A stretch of 64,000 bases of DNA from positions 21,075,626 through 21,139,625 of the forward strand of contig CM063110.1 of the NCBI GenBank assembly GCA_031841125.1, given 5' to 3'. The stretch is from Acanthococcus lagerstroemiae (Eukaryota > Arthropoda > Insecta > Hemiptera > Eriococcidae). The position numbers and the translations under genes are program-made. The notes under the pieces were generated by a model, which was not told the DNA's origin, made no database searches, and was given only the letters and a program-made list of their open reading frames with translations. This document shows positions 20,063 through 31,513 of the stretch, in pieces; the first letter of the stretch is position 1, and each line of letters opens with the position of its first letter.

Positions 20063-21690
20063 GACGGCGTGAGGCTCTGTTACCAGGATTTCCGGTCCAC
20101 TGTCGCGGTCAGTCTTTGACTCGTACACAGATATGTTTGTGTCTCATACATTTTTCAGCACAACAAATGTCAATACTGGTACAGTTTTGATCCTCGAACA
20201 CGATCCAAGGCTCAGTTCGTAGTCACGCACTGGTGCATGTGATAGCACAAATTTCTAGAATTCCATAGAAAAGGAAATTCTTAGGGCTGTTTTGTCCATA
20301 GTCGTGGACATCAGTGCTTTTGCCCCGGACAAGATGTATATCGTTGTGGATAAAAGTCATCCCACCCTAAATTAGGATGCTCGTTCTCTGTTAACTTTGT
20401 GGATATTCTCTATTACACATAAATTAATTATGAAAAAAAAAAGTCTAGCAAAAAAAAAATCCACGTTGATATTCTCAGTTTTTGGAGAATGTCCCATATA
20501 GCCCTCTGTTTGAAGTAAGATTTAATTATATCACGAAGTCTGACTTTGATATCGTGCATAGTTTGTGTGTTGTTGATTAGCAGCCCTAAGCTAAGATGTT
20601 AGGAAATGATTTAAAAAACGAAAACAACTTACAGTCAGAAAATCCGGTGTACATTCATATAGTTATAATTCACAAGTTCTAGTTTCTTGTTCAGAATTCT
20701 TACCTGTAATCAGAAAACGAATATTTATACACACGCATTAAGGTGGCAAAAAAAATGAGCTGAAATTAGATTCGAGTCGATTCGCGTAAGGGTTTGATTA
20801 TGACTTAAAAAGACTAAAACTCAGAAAATGAGTAAAAGTTCCTGAACTAAAAATATTGGCGGAAAGATTCTCAAAAGGTTAATAAAACTCAAGAAAACAG
20901 TCAACATAATTTTCAAGCAACGGAAAAAAACAAAGAAAATTCGAAAAAAACTCGAGAGAATCCAGTCACGTTCTAGAAAGTGTGGAAGTGCCCTACAAAT
21001 ACGGGGTGTCTGAGTTTCGGTTGCTAAGCGGGGAGGAATGAATAGTACTTGAATAGACAAAGCAAAAGTGTTATTATCACCTTTTGCCTAATCACAAAAT
21101 TGAAGGCGCCGCATCTTTGTAAAAATCGAAAAAATTCACTAATTTTGACCTATTACAAAAATCACGAGTAATGATGTTGCCCAGTCTACAATGATGCCAT
21201 GGTACAGCATTCACTTAGAGTAACAAAACAAGTTATTACGATATCCGGCCTGCTCAGAAAATTTAAGCAGGTAAATGGCATCCAAAATTCAGAAATTTCT
21301 ATTTTTTACAAAATTGTACAAAAAGCCTACTTTTATTGAATCCCAACATGAATAACCAAAGGCCGGCGTACAGTTCTCATTATCAAAACTGGTAGCCCTG
21401 ATTCAGATGAACAAAAAATCATACCACTATCTCCTTCCAGTTTTCAGAATTTAAAAAGTTAAGACACGTTGAAGTTCATGAAGCTTCTGAAATGATCGAA
21501 AAATGAACCTTATGATCAAAGAAGAAAAAGAAAAAAAAAGAAAAATAACAAACTCTTCTAATTTATTGTAACTTTCAATAGTCATTATGCCTGAATGAAT
21601 GACTGGCGTTAAATGAAGACTCCATCTGTTGAACTAGTTGTCTAACCACCATAAAATAGGAATTTTTGGGCCATTTCTACTAATCTTTCC
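20063..21690. other. No gene recognised
   Basis: AT-rich DNA with short unsupported frames, a purine-rich run near 21520-21545 and a C run near 21687-21697. I see no repeat ends with partners. Confidence 0.45.
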
Positions 21691-21764
21691 CCCCCCCCTG
21701 TCGTTTCTCTCTCCCAGACCAAATGGGCCACAGTGTTTTGAGTTTGCCTCCCATCCTACTTTTG

Positions 21765-22180
21765 CGATGAAGTCCCCATTATCACCTGATAGTATTCCTT
21801 CTCTTTTTGAATTGTTCCCTCCTGCTTGTCATAAAATTTATCTACATCTACCTTCTCTGCTTCGGCTGTAGGTGCATCCACTTGCAAAATTAGAATTTTT
21901 GTATTCTCATCTATTTTTAGTTTCATTGGGCATATTCTTTCAGATATTTTAATTTCCACAACATTATTTTCGATATTTTTGTTAATATGTAACCTTTTGT
22001 GGAACCAAAGTAGTATAGATAGTTGCCTCTCCTCCTTTCTACCAGTCTTTCCCCATATTTTCTAACTGCTGACAGTCCAGACATTGCCCCACTTAATTTT
22101 TCTATTTCCTTTTCAAATAGGTATAATGTGTCACTATATAGTAATTTCCAACAGGGATTTCTAACTTTGTATTTCATCAT
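21765..22180 (-). pseudogene. RTE endonuclease fragment
   Basis: On the minus strand 'MSGLSAVRKYGERLVERR' and 'NYLYYFGSTKG' are followed, in another frame, by 'ILILQVDAPTAEAEK' and 'YYQVIMGTSSQK'. These align with 'MFGLSEIRKNGEKFHKR', 'LLLIQVYAPTLQAK' and 'FTLIMGDLNTK' of the endonuclease at 49886. The catalytic Glu block (SEIR to SAVR) and the GDxN block are lost, so the enzyme is dead. No RT accompanies it, and the piece ends where the second half of the endonuclease should begin. Confidence 0.7.
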
Positions 22181-22580
22181 TCCAGATTATGCTGTAGCGA
22201 AACAGTTTTCAGCTCAAGGCAAACATATTGTCCTGGAGTGGATTCGGAATTCGCATAGCACGAGAGAAAGATTCCATGAGCACAAAGCCAAAAGGAGTTG
22301 TGGGAATTGCTCAAAGGAAATTGTAAAAAATAATATTATGTTCAAAAATGATGCTGATAATAATAGTAATAACTATACAAGTAATAATTGTATATGTGAA
22401 TGATAATAACATGTAGATACAGTAGTCATATGCTACTGAATTTTTATTTTTCTGCATTTCTTGTCCAATTTGCAATAAATTGCCTTAATTCAGTATGATT
22501 ATGAAGGTTCTCTTAGAGAAAATAGTGTTTCTGTATCCCAGAAGCCCCAGAAGGCATGTGTGGCTGATGAGTGGAATGAT
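22181..22580. other. No gene recognised
   Basis: A plus-strand frame continues to 22403 with asparagine-rich residues from an AAT-type simple repeat near 22350-22390. I see no domain. Confidence 0.4.
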
Positions 22581-22587
22581 ATTCACA

Positions 22588-22753
22588 ACCAAGTGGAAAA
22601 ACGTACACGCAGTTTTGTTGCAGCACTATGGTTACGCAACTACGCAACAAATACGCGAAGTCCCTTCGCAACCCAGTGGAAAAATGTATACGCAGTATTG
22701 TTGCAGCGCTGTGGTGACGCAACTACGCAACGAATACGCAAAGTCCCTAAAAA
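22588..22753. repeat. Two-copy 83-bp tandem repeat
   Basis: AGTGGAAAAACGTACACGCAG at 22592 recurs as AGTGGAAAAATGTATACGCAG at 22675, and both units continue with GTTGCAGC, ACGCAACTACGCAAC and AATACGC.AAGTCCCT. The period is 83 bp. Confidence 0.8.
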
Positions 22754-23305
22754 GCCCCTCGAGCGGAGTGGAGAAGTAGTGGAGCTGCAGCTACTTCGCC
22801 CCTACGTAAATTTACACTGCTGTGGTGAGATCTACGCACAGGCAGTCCGTAACTCTGCGCAGCCACTATTTTTACATGTGTTTTTAGTGGAGACTTCCAC
22901 AGCGTTACCACAGTTTTCAAGTGGTGGGTGCCGCAACTATTTTCCCATTTTAGTGGTGGAATGTTCAGCGGGATGGTACACAGTGGCACAGTCGAATTTT
23001 CTGAGAGACTATTAGGGCTATCTGAGCGAAATAATTAGGGAAGGTGTGGATTCAGATTTCCTATTCGGGCACCCTGCTGATGGCGGAGGCAAAAGCAGTG
23101 TTTTCGTGAGAAAAAAGAAAAACTGAATTTTTCACCTGAAAGTACAGACTCAAAAAATTTTGTTTTGTTGTCTGGTGTCCGCATATTGAATGATATGGAA
23201 TGTTTACAAATTTTACCTGAAAGAGGGAAGTTTTCTGAGTCTACTGATACCAAATTTCGCTGAAAAAAGGTGATTTAAGAGCCTCAAATAAAAAAGATGA
23301 AAAAC
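22754..23305. other. No gene recognised
   Basis: Short unsupported frames only. Confidence 0.4.
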
Positions 23306-23309
23306 TGGT

Positions 23310-23906
23310 CAGGGTGGGACACAATGGCACACCTGTAGTTATCAACAAAAAAGAAAACAATGCGTTACATTTCATCAGCACATACTGATGAATCGAGTGT
23401 GTATGAATTGATTTGCGTTGATGAGTGTGCATGATTATAATAATTTTCATAAAAATGGGTTTTTTCACTTTTCCTGCAATATCAGATAGAGCGTACATAT
23501 GGAAAGCCGATATGATATTAGTTTTGCCAACTCCCTGTGCCACTGGCACAAGCCATCAGCATAATATTTAATTTTGATGTTGACTTATCCGTATATAATG
23601 TTCATTAACAATATAGTTCGAGTTTCTATGCATAATCGTTGCTTTTCATGCATTTTTATATGTGTGCCATTCTGTACCAGGAGGTGTACCATTGTCTACC
23701 TGAAATGGTACAAAATGGCACAAAAATTCGATTTTTTTTTTTTTAAATGTTGTGCTTGATCTAATAGCTCAACTTTCTTCAAAAAATCATCAAATGTGCG
23801 CAATAATCTTAGCTACACATAAAGAAAAATGTTTTCTTTATCTACGCATTTGGAGGGGAGTAATGGGGCCAGAAGTATTTTTTGTACCATTGTGTACCAC
23901 CTTACC
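23310..23906. mobile_element. Possible MITE with imperfect terminal inverted repeats
   Basis: AGGGTGGGACACAATGGCAC at 23311 and, on the opposite strand from 23903, AAGGTGGTACACAATGGTAC match in about 17 of 20 positions. Related GGTACAAAATGGCAC motifs lie inside near 23650-23720. No target duplication was found, so the call is tentative. Confidence 0.4.
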
Positions 23907-24655
23907 TTAATATTTTATATGCTTTCGTGCCCTAATAAGAACAAGCCAGGTCGCTTCGCGACCTAGTAATAGGGTCGGCCTTTCAGCTGAAGTCTGGGCA
24001 GCTATTCCATTAACCAACTTCGAACAAAAAGTACGATCGTACTTGGACGCTGTTAAGCGTAAGGGAACCAACCAGCAAAATCTGTTTTTTGAGAACACGT
24101 GATTCAAAGTTCAAGAGCCATGTAGAAACTGTATGACATACCGTCTACTGATCAGCTTTGATCACAATGGAAACATATTTTTGAATCGGGAGCCCAATTC
24201 TGAAATATTCTATTTTTTACACTCTCTGATACTAATAAGTAATAACTCATTTTGTTTATAAATGTCGGTTGGTTCACGCCGACCCTAATTTCAGGAAGAA
24301 TCATACACAATAATATTACATACCTCACAAAATGAACTCCTTTATCGATTCCATATATTGATACCCCGAATCACTTTTGCAGAGACTGTAAGCAAGATGT
24401 AAAACCATCTTTCTATCTGTTTCTTTTACACACGATTACGTTCACTTTTACATTTAAAACCACAAGCGCCACTGTCAAAAGCAAACGCGATTCATTCTCG
24501 TGTATCTCGTTCGTTTGTCCACATGCTTACATTTAAAACCGCCAGCGCCACTGTTGCGTCGGATAGAACTTTATCATTATTACTATTATTTCCATTGTAT
24601 AGCTCGGCTGCGTCGACCCTAACTGTAGTCGCGCAGCAACAACATTGCAGCAAGA
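23907..24655. other. No gene recognised
   Basis: This stretch contains small inverted fragments such as AGGGTCGGC (23971) and GCCGACCCT (24282) but nothing that can be assigned. Confidence 0.4.
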
Positions 24656-24659
24656 CTGT

Positions 24660-25090
24660 CGTCGCGCAGGGCACAGCAAGTGTCAACCACTGAATTCGTG
24701 TCGGGGGAGCGTTACGGTTTCCGCTCAAGTATACCCATGACTAGAAGAAAATGGAAATGTCAACTACTGAACTGAATTATCCCCATGAAGAGCTAAAGAA
24801 CTGTGAGCTGAACTGAGCTGTAAATGAGAAGAAAACCTCGACGTCTCTAAAATAATGCTCGAAAGGGAGCTGGCTTCCTGTCGGGGGGAGCGTGTCGAAA
24901 GGGGCGTTACGGTTATCGCTCAAGTATACCCCAGACTGGAATAAATAAATTTCCATAGAAATGCACATATAAACACCACTTTTGCTCAAGTATACGCACT
25001 AGTATGATGTCATAGTAACAGGAGCGTTACGGGTGACTGGTACGGGGGGGGGGGCGTTATGGTTTTCGCTCAAGTATACCCAGTAGGGAA
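24660..25090. repeat. Cluster of an interspersed repeat (GGGGAGCGTTACGG family)
   Basis: The block GGGGGAGCGTTACGGTTTYCGCTCAAGTATACC recurs in part at about 24701, 24890 and 25040, with flanking TTTCCAT.GAAATG and GTCAACCACTGAATTCGTGTC pieces. Another copy lies at 59480-59600. Next to the second copy, GACGTCTCTAAAATAATGCTCGAAAGG (24840-24866) matches the tail of the SINE at 30003, so a SINE tail has been caught in this cluster. Confidence 0.65.
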
Positions 25091-25740
25091 AGCATATAAA
25101 ATGCTAAAAGTGTTCTTCATCGTGGACATCAACAGCCATATTGAATTTACAGCTAGGAATTTGTAAAATTGAAATAGTTTATCTAATGTTGGCCACATTA
25201 CATTCAGTAACATGTAACGAATATTCTCTGCACATTTACCCAATAGGAAAAGGAAAATGGCAATTTTGTCCTTTAGCAAGGACATAAAATAGGTATATTA
25301 TTCAACGTGGACACTCACGTATTTCTTGTATCCATGTTTAAGGACGTTAATCTTTCGACACTTAGAAGCAGTCTGTAGAAAGAGCCTTTAAAATCTTCTT
25401 TGTGCAGAGACTACTTACCCAGATGAATTTTATAAGTACCGTAAACCGGAGCTACTTTACATTTGCGGGGTAACTTTACACAGTACCTGTTTTTGCCGCG
25501 TTAGCGAGGAGAATTGTACAATCTAGAAAAAAGGGAACATATTGATTGTAGTCTCACTGTGTTCCTGGATGTTTACTCGATCAGGTTTGGTATTTTCGAG
25601 CCGAAAAAAGTATACTCAACGGTGTTTAGAGAATACTGCGAAAATATCAGTGCCAAGCAAGGTGAAAATGTTGGGTTACAGAATTCCCTCTATTCACAGT
25701 ATACAGTACTATGGAATATTTTTTGCCGAGATGTAAACCG
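25091..25740. other. No gene recognised
   Basis: I see no supported coding frame or repeat boundary. Confidence 0.4.
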
Positions 25741-26185
25741 ACACATCAGTGACTCACTCACTCACTCAGTTATTCGCTTACTCATTTAGTGATTCACTGA
25801 GTTACTCACTCACTTACTCAGTGACTGAGCTAATTTAGTTGTTCATTCACTTCCTCACTTCATCACTCACTCAATAAGTCAGTGATTCACTCAGTCACTC
25901 GCTTACTTACTTAGTGATTCACTCAGTCACTTGCTTGCTCATTCAATTATTCACACAGTTACTCGATCACTTACTCAGTGACTCACGGATTCAGTCACTC
26001 ACCCAGTCACTCGTTTACTCATTGAGTTATTCACTGTTACTCGGTCACACTCTTGGTGATTCAGTGATTCACTCACTTACTAAGTCATTCATTCATTCAG
26101 TCTCTAATTCAGTTATTCATTCACTTCCACACTTCGTCACTCACTCAATGAGTAAGTGATTCACTCACTCAGTTATTCATAAACG
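25741..26185. repeat. Degenerate TCACTCAGT-type minisatellite
   Basis: About 440 bp consist almost entirely of variants of CACTCACTCAG and TTACTCAGTGATTCACTCAG, built on a 4-bp CACT/AGTG theme with longer periods near 40-50 bp. Frames across it translate to repetitive peptides and are not genes. Confidence 0.85.
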
Positions 26186-26229
26186 ACTACAGTGCGCCGC
26201 CACTTTCAGCTGCCTGAAATCTGATGTTA

Positions 26230-27122
26230 CTAGATTCTCTGTTTGACCTGCCTGAAATTTGAGAAAGTTGAACATTTTATTAAAATTTAAAAGTTGAAAA
26301 GCAAAAGACTTATCTTCCAATGTCACAAGCTGATTCCGATAGCAAATGTTCTATTGTTTAATTTACGATCTTTAGTCTTGAGGAATATTCGAGCAGTACA
26401 TTCGAGATTCCAAAATTTCACTACATGTGTCAAAAATTTCACCTTTTGGTCACTGATAAGAGTAGTCGATACTAGCGCTGTACGGCTCGATGGAGGGAAA
26501 TTTAGTCCGGAACAAAAGTCAAAACTCCATGTATTTTTCCCATAAGAACGAAAGGGAACTTCTGGCACGGATTCCCCTAATCCGATCGGCAGGAAACTTT
26601 GTAGTTTTTTTTTTTTTTTAATTGATTTGTTTTTATTGGAATCAATTTATTCAGGAGAAGAATCAGAGGAAATTGAGAAAAAAATATCACTAAGAGTAAA
26701 CAACGACCACCTCAATATGTAAAGGAAGTTGTGTGTTCCCCTCGAGTATTCCTAACATTCTTCCACCTTATCCTCCCAGAATAGGGTATGCTCAAGTGCG
26801 CAAATGTGAGTGCTTGAGGGATAAGGTTCCAATCTGCATTTGCAGGGTCGAAACTATGGGGAGGGGGCACCCCAATAATTAGGCAGTCAGCAAAATTTGA
26901 AACTGTTTATTTGAATTTTTCATTTTCTAAGAACGTTTGCTTGTTTATTATTATTATTATTTTTTTATTTTATTAAAAAATATTTTAATTGTATAATCGG
27001 CGAATTTTCAAATTTTTAGAAAATTTTGTCGGCAAATTTTTAGTTAAAAGAAAATATTTTCGGCAAATTTTCCTATTTCACCCCCCCCCCCCCACCAAAC
27101 TGAAAGTCAAGTTTCGCCTCTG
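26230..27122 (+). repeat. Composite interspersed repeat, copy 1
   Basis: The copy begins ACTAGATTCTCTGTTTGACC and runs through GAAAGTTGAACATTTTATTA, CACAAGCTGATTCCGATAGC, CCCATAAGAACGAAAGGGA and a GTGTGTTCC segment to a hAT-like terminal part (26843-27122). The same order occurs in copy 2 (27123-28233) directly downstream and, inverted, in copy 3 (32301-34436). It contains no coding region. Confidence 0.8.
26843..27122. mobile_element. hAT-like MITE embedded in composite repeat copy 1
   Basis: The ends are inverted: CAGGGTCGAAACT at 26843 and, from 27122 on the other strand, CAGAGGCGAAACTTGAC. A G run follows the left end and a C13 run precedes the right end. No 8-bp duplication is present, as expected if the element spread as part of the larger composite. 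A free copy of the family lies at 34607-34866. Confidence 0.65.
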
Positions 27123-28233
27123 ACCTGAAATTTGAAAAAGTTGAAACTTTTATTAAAATCTAAAAGTTGAAAGCAGAAGACATATTCCAATATCACAAGC
27201 TGAATCCGATAGCAAATATTCAATTGTTTAATTTACGGGCTTTGGTCCTGGTGAACATAGGAGGGAAATTTAGTCTAGAACACAAGTCAAAACTGCATGT
27301 CTTTCCCATAAGAACGAAAGGGAGCTTGTGGGCACGGTTTCCCTACCTAAAACTTTATCTTTTTTTTTTTTTTTTTTTTTTTTTTGATTTTATTTGAAGC
27401 AATTTAGGAAACGAGTCAGAGGAAATTCAGAAAAAAAATATCACCAAGAGTAAATGACGACCACCTTAATGTGTTGTAGAGTGGTTTCTTTGGTTACCAC
27501 TCTACCGCCGACTAGCTTGACGCGATCTTGGACCCTTCGACGAAATAAAACGACTCAACCCTTTTCCGAGCTATTGTAATTAGCGTTCTTAACTATGCGA
27601 AGTCTATTCCGGTTCTCAATCGTCCAGTCCAAACCTCCAACCAGGTAACCGTCGGTTCCTTCGAAACGAGGTTACGTATTCGAGTATTGCTGAATAATAT
27701 AAAACTGTTTTACAGAATTTATGCTGATGTTCGTATTGTTTGAATAGTAATAATAAAAATATGAAGTGTATTGCGAAAGAGGAATGAAGAAATGAAAACT
27801 GGATTTGACCTAGATAGTTACGATAAAAGAATTTTAGAATTTTAGATACTACATGTGTATAGGAAGTTGTGTGTTCCTCTCAAGTATTCCTAACATCCTT
27901 CCAGCTTACCCTCCCAGACTAGGGTATGTTCATGCGCGCAAATGTGAGTGCTTGGAGGGTAAGGTTCTAAGCTGCATTTGCAGGAATGAAAATATGGGGG
28001 GGGGGAGTGAAATACCCCCAATAACTTGGCAGTCGGCAAATTTCGAAACTGTTTATATGAATTTTTCATTTTCTAAGAATGTTTGTTTGTTTATTTTAAT
28101 TTTAATTAAAAAATCGACAAATTTTCAAATTTGACAAAAAAATCTGTCGGTGAATTTCTAGTTAAAAAAATATTTGTCGGCAAATTTTCCTTCTCCACCT
28201 CTCTCCCCAACTGAAAGTCAATTTTTGTATCTG
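27123..28233 (+). repeat. Composite interspersed repeat, copy 2 (split by a solo LTR)
   Basis: It follows copy 1 without a gap and repeats its order: GAAAAAGTTGAAACTTTTATTA, CACAAGCTGAATCCGATAGC, CCCATAAGAACGAAAGGGA, GTGTGTTCC, then the hAT-like part at 27981-28233 (CAGGAATGAAAATAT ... ends CAATTTTTGTATCTG). A 379-bp solo LTR interrupts it at 27475-27853; removing the LTR and one target copy restores the order seen in copies 1 and 3. Confidence 0.8.
27475..27853. mobile_element. Solo LTR of an unidentified LTR retrotransposon
   Basis: The segment starts TGTAGAGTGG, ends ATACTACA and is flanked on both sides by TGTGT (27470-27474 and 27854-27858). TG...CA ends, a 5-bp target duplication, no coding and clean interruption of a known repeat make a solo LTR the best reading. 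It is not the Copia LTR of this window. Possible AATAAA-type signals lie at 27543 and near 27750. A short inverted pair (GTAGAGTGG / CCACTCTA) lies near its 5' end. Confidence 0.85.
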
Positions 28234-28640
28234 ACGATGCCGCTGTTTGATCATACGGTCTCATCTTATCATCGTACTGTGTAAACGTGAAAATTTGTCT
28301 TTCAACGTGGGCAACAATTTCTTAATGATTTTACAGCCCCCCAAAATCAAATTTAAGCCTGCCCAGTACCGGAATATGGTTTCTCAATACTCCTAGCATC
28401 GATTTCAACGTAAAAACATTTGAAAAGTGAACCTAGTTTTTTGTTTGTTTTTTTTTTGTCCACTTTTGGAAAATCATCCAATAACAGATGAATCACTTAG
28501 GCTTTGAAAAAATTTTGGTCTTTGAGAAAAATTTTTAAAGGTGACTTTAAAAACGCGCATAAAAGTGAAATTTTCAACAGGTGCGTAGCTCCAGTCCTTA
28601 CGAACGCTCTCCCACTTGGGCCCTCACATCTAACTTAGCA
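28234..28640. other. No gene recognised
   Basis: AT-rich DNA with T runs, ending in an A16 stretch near 28641-28656 just before a LINE fragment. Confidence 0.4.
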
Positions 28641-28671
28641 AAAAAAAAAAAAAAAAGTAGAAACCATCCAA

Positions 28672-29030
28672 AATTCCATGATGCCGTCTATTCTCGGTAT
28701 CAAAATCAAAGATCACGTTAGTATACAAGCAATCAAAAATAAACTGCCAGGCGTAAGGAACTGTTTACAGACGATCAGAAATTTAATATGGGGATGGACG
28801 GGCCACGTAGCCAGGCTTCCTCCAAATAGATGCGCTCATCAAACAACATTCTGGTTCTTGGAGACACAGAACCAGAAAACAAGTAAGCTCAAAGCTAAGT
28901 GAGGGGCGAGGTCGACCAATTCTTGAAACATAAACGCTTTCACCGTATGGCCCCAGAACGGAATGAATGCGACAGGGTGAGGAGTACCCTTGCCTGTCAC
29001 GGGCCGAGGGTACACTCAGACCAAACAAGT
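28672..29030 (+). pseudogene. 3'-end fragment of an RTE LINE
   Basis: 'MMPSILGIKIKDHVS' (28678) and 'WTGHVARLPPNR' with 'TTFWFLET' (about 28795-28865) match the thumb and C-terminal 'LGIK.KD...GHVARM' module of the RTE elements here. A frame change near 28900 leads into the terminal 'RGRP' region. Endonuclease and RT core are absent, the usual 5' truncation. The poly(A)-like run before it belongs to earlier sequence rather than to its own tail. Confidence 0.75.
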
Positions 29031-30000
29031 AAATACCGTCTCATATTTATCATAAATAGAAAAAAAAAAATAGTATGTAACAATTTGTTTAGTCTGTGGT
29101 ACTTCCTAATAAAAGGTTTATTATTGCAACTGATCAAGGAGGCTGCCCATTAAAAAAATGAAAAGTCGTGAGAACTGACCCAGGTCCATACAAGAGGGCT
29201 GCAATCATTCCTGAAAGCCTTCCGAATTCTGTCAGCCGCGCAGACCGTATCGTAAATTTTCACTATTACACATCTACTTACTTCTTCATGTTGTCTATAG
29301 AGTGCAGCACTGTGACTGCAATAAATCTCAGTTTTGTGACCAGGCGCTCGACTTTTTTTCTTCTTCTTTTTTTCGAAAATCATTTGCGTTGTATCGCCGA
29401 ACTGCGACAACGACACTGAACTGACTCGTGACGAGGAGAGAAAAAAATGGCAAAGTTTCACCGCTGCTTTTGATTCAGCAATCGGGGAATGAAAAGCGAA
29501 AAAAGGAACTTTATAACTCTGTACCATTTCTATTATTACTTTTTAATTTACATCAACTTGGCATAGTCCAATGAATTTGGACATTCGAGACGTTCCTTTT
29601 TCTCTCTTGCACCGTGAAGAGAAGTAAATTAAAAGTCGAAAAAGTTAAACTTTCAAATATAAAAGAAGTGGAATGAATTAGTTTGAACTGAAGTTCGACG
29701 AGCCTGCAACTCTTCTTCTTCGAACGTAGCAAAAAAAAAATCCGCTAATGTTTAGATTTTGAGTTAATGAGTTATGCAAATCGAAAAATCAACGTTTTAA
29801 AAATAAGAAGAAGCGCATGAAAATAAAAACTTTTATCCTTCACCGACTTCCTTCCTGATAGAAAACAGAGCCACGTTTCGAATGTACCCACTTCCGAAAG
29901 TTTCCTGTACTCAAACAGAGATTACTTTTTCGAATTCGCCGTTCCTTTCTCCCCCGTTCATCTTGAACACTTTTTTTCATTTTTCTCATATCCGGATTGA
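29031..30000. other. No gene recognised
   Basis: Short frames on both strands lack known domains. A T-rich run lies near 29350-29375. Confidence 0.4.
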
Positions 30001-30002
30001 TC

Positions 30003-30372
30003 AGGGGGTCTGGTTGACCGAGTGGATAGCGCGCTGCTCTCGGAGGAGGTCCCTGGTTTGAGCCCACGTAGCAAGTCGCTATACGACCTAGGCCGGGTTT
30101 TCGGCAAGGCAAGAAGAGGGCTGAGACAGTCCTAACAGCCTTCCCGATATCTCGGAGGTAATGCTCGAAAGGGCGGATTCCAGGGCTCGGGTTGAGAGTA
30201 AAATTAGAAAAGAATACCCGGATTAATCGCAGTGGACTCCAGTCTGCACCCTGTTTCTCCCCGACGTCTCTGAGATAATGCTCGAAAAGGCGGATTCCAG
30301 GGCTCGGGTTGAGAGTAAAATTAGAAAAGAATGCCCGGATCGGTCGCAGTGGACTCCAGTCTGCACCCTGTG
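30003..30372 (+). mobile_element. tRNA-derived SINE with duplicated body
   Basis: An internal Pol III promoter is visible: A box TGACCGAGTGG (30015-30025) and B box GGTTTGAGCCC (30055-30065). The body that follows (CAGCCTTCCCGA...GGTAATGCTCGAAAGG and GATTCCAGGGCTCGGGTTGA) is shared with the SINE at 61685. Here the body module of about 110 bp is present twice in tandem (about 30150-30254 and 30260-30371), each copy ending TGGACTCCAGTCTGCACCCTG. It encodes no protein and depends on a LINE partner for movement; I could not identify the partner from the 3' end. Confidence 0.8.
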
Positions 30373-31505
30373 CAAGTTGAATTTGGAGTTGTGATGAGCT
30401 TTTCACCCAATTACTGTATTGTAAGTGGCTGGAGATCCTTCATAGTTTTCAGAACAGCGAACGGAAGCGGTGATAATGGCATTAGAGCAGGGAGAATCCT
30501 TCATCGTTTTCAAAAAAGCAAACAAAAGCAGTGATAGTGGCACTGGAGGGGGGAGCGTAAAAAACAAAATACCGGTTTATAGACCGACCAAATTTCGTGG
30601 CAGCTTTTGAGGGTTGAGGAGTGGACTTTAGACACCCTGACGCCGTCTCTGATCACAAGTATATTCGATCTGAAGCGGTAAAATGTACTCGGAGGACATT
30701 TCGGAACTCGTGACCAACCACAACCAACCCCGGCGTCCAAATGACGTAATCCATCGAGTACATTCGCCGAAAGCGTTCCGTTTCCTTCGCCAAGTGGGAA
30801 AAAAAATGTAACCAGGTGTGAGAAGAGATCGGAAAATCGTTTTTTTCTTTGAAACAGTAAATGAAAAATTACCGACAAAGTTTTCCGTTTGCCAGTTTTC
30901 AGTTTTAATTATTTTTTATTTTCCCCTTTCGGTTCACTCGGCTGTTGTACTCGGTCCCCTCGTGGTGAACTAACAAAACTACTATACAAGAAGTGTATAC
31001 TAGAAACAACGCTATGACATTTTAATGTGACAGCACTACGACTGGCGCGATTTTTTCTAATATATCAACGCGCGTCAAACACGCTTTCGTTAATTTCGCA
31101 AAAATAAGAAAGAAAGAAAAAGAAAAAAAAAAAAAAAGGGGGCCGACGACGATTTTAACGGTTAATTTTAATTAGTTTGAAAAATGTTTTCAAACTTCGC
31201 GCTTTTTGACTCGTCTCCCGAGAAGTAATTTGTCTTTATTGCTTCTCCAGTTTTCACAAATTCGATTTTGTCAAATCGCGGTTCGAGTGTTTTCTTCTGT
31301 TCACCTTGGTTTTTCTTTTTTCTGTTTTCTTAACGTTGGATGTATATTGTTACGAAATCATGCGAAAGAGTGGTGGAGAGTCTATGCTTGCTGTATTCTT
31401 ACTAGGGCAGAGAAGAGACAAAAGATATCCACAATCTTTCTTGAACATCGGATCGACACGATCCAATCAAAATCTTCAACTGCAAGGCGAGGTCCAGTTT
31501 GATTT
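30373..31505. other. No gene recognised
   Basis: A purine run lies near 31100-31140. I see no supported gene or repeat end. Confidence 0.4.
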
Positions 31506-31513
31506 CCAGTTTT

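Noticed and set aside
29681..29702. A 22-base match, one mismatch, to Copia gag (9442-9463)
   Set aside because: Flanking sequence shows no further similarity, so it is not supported as a Copia fragment.
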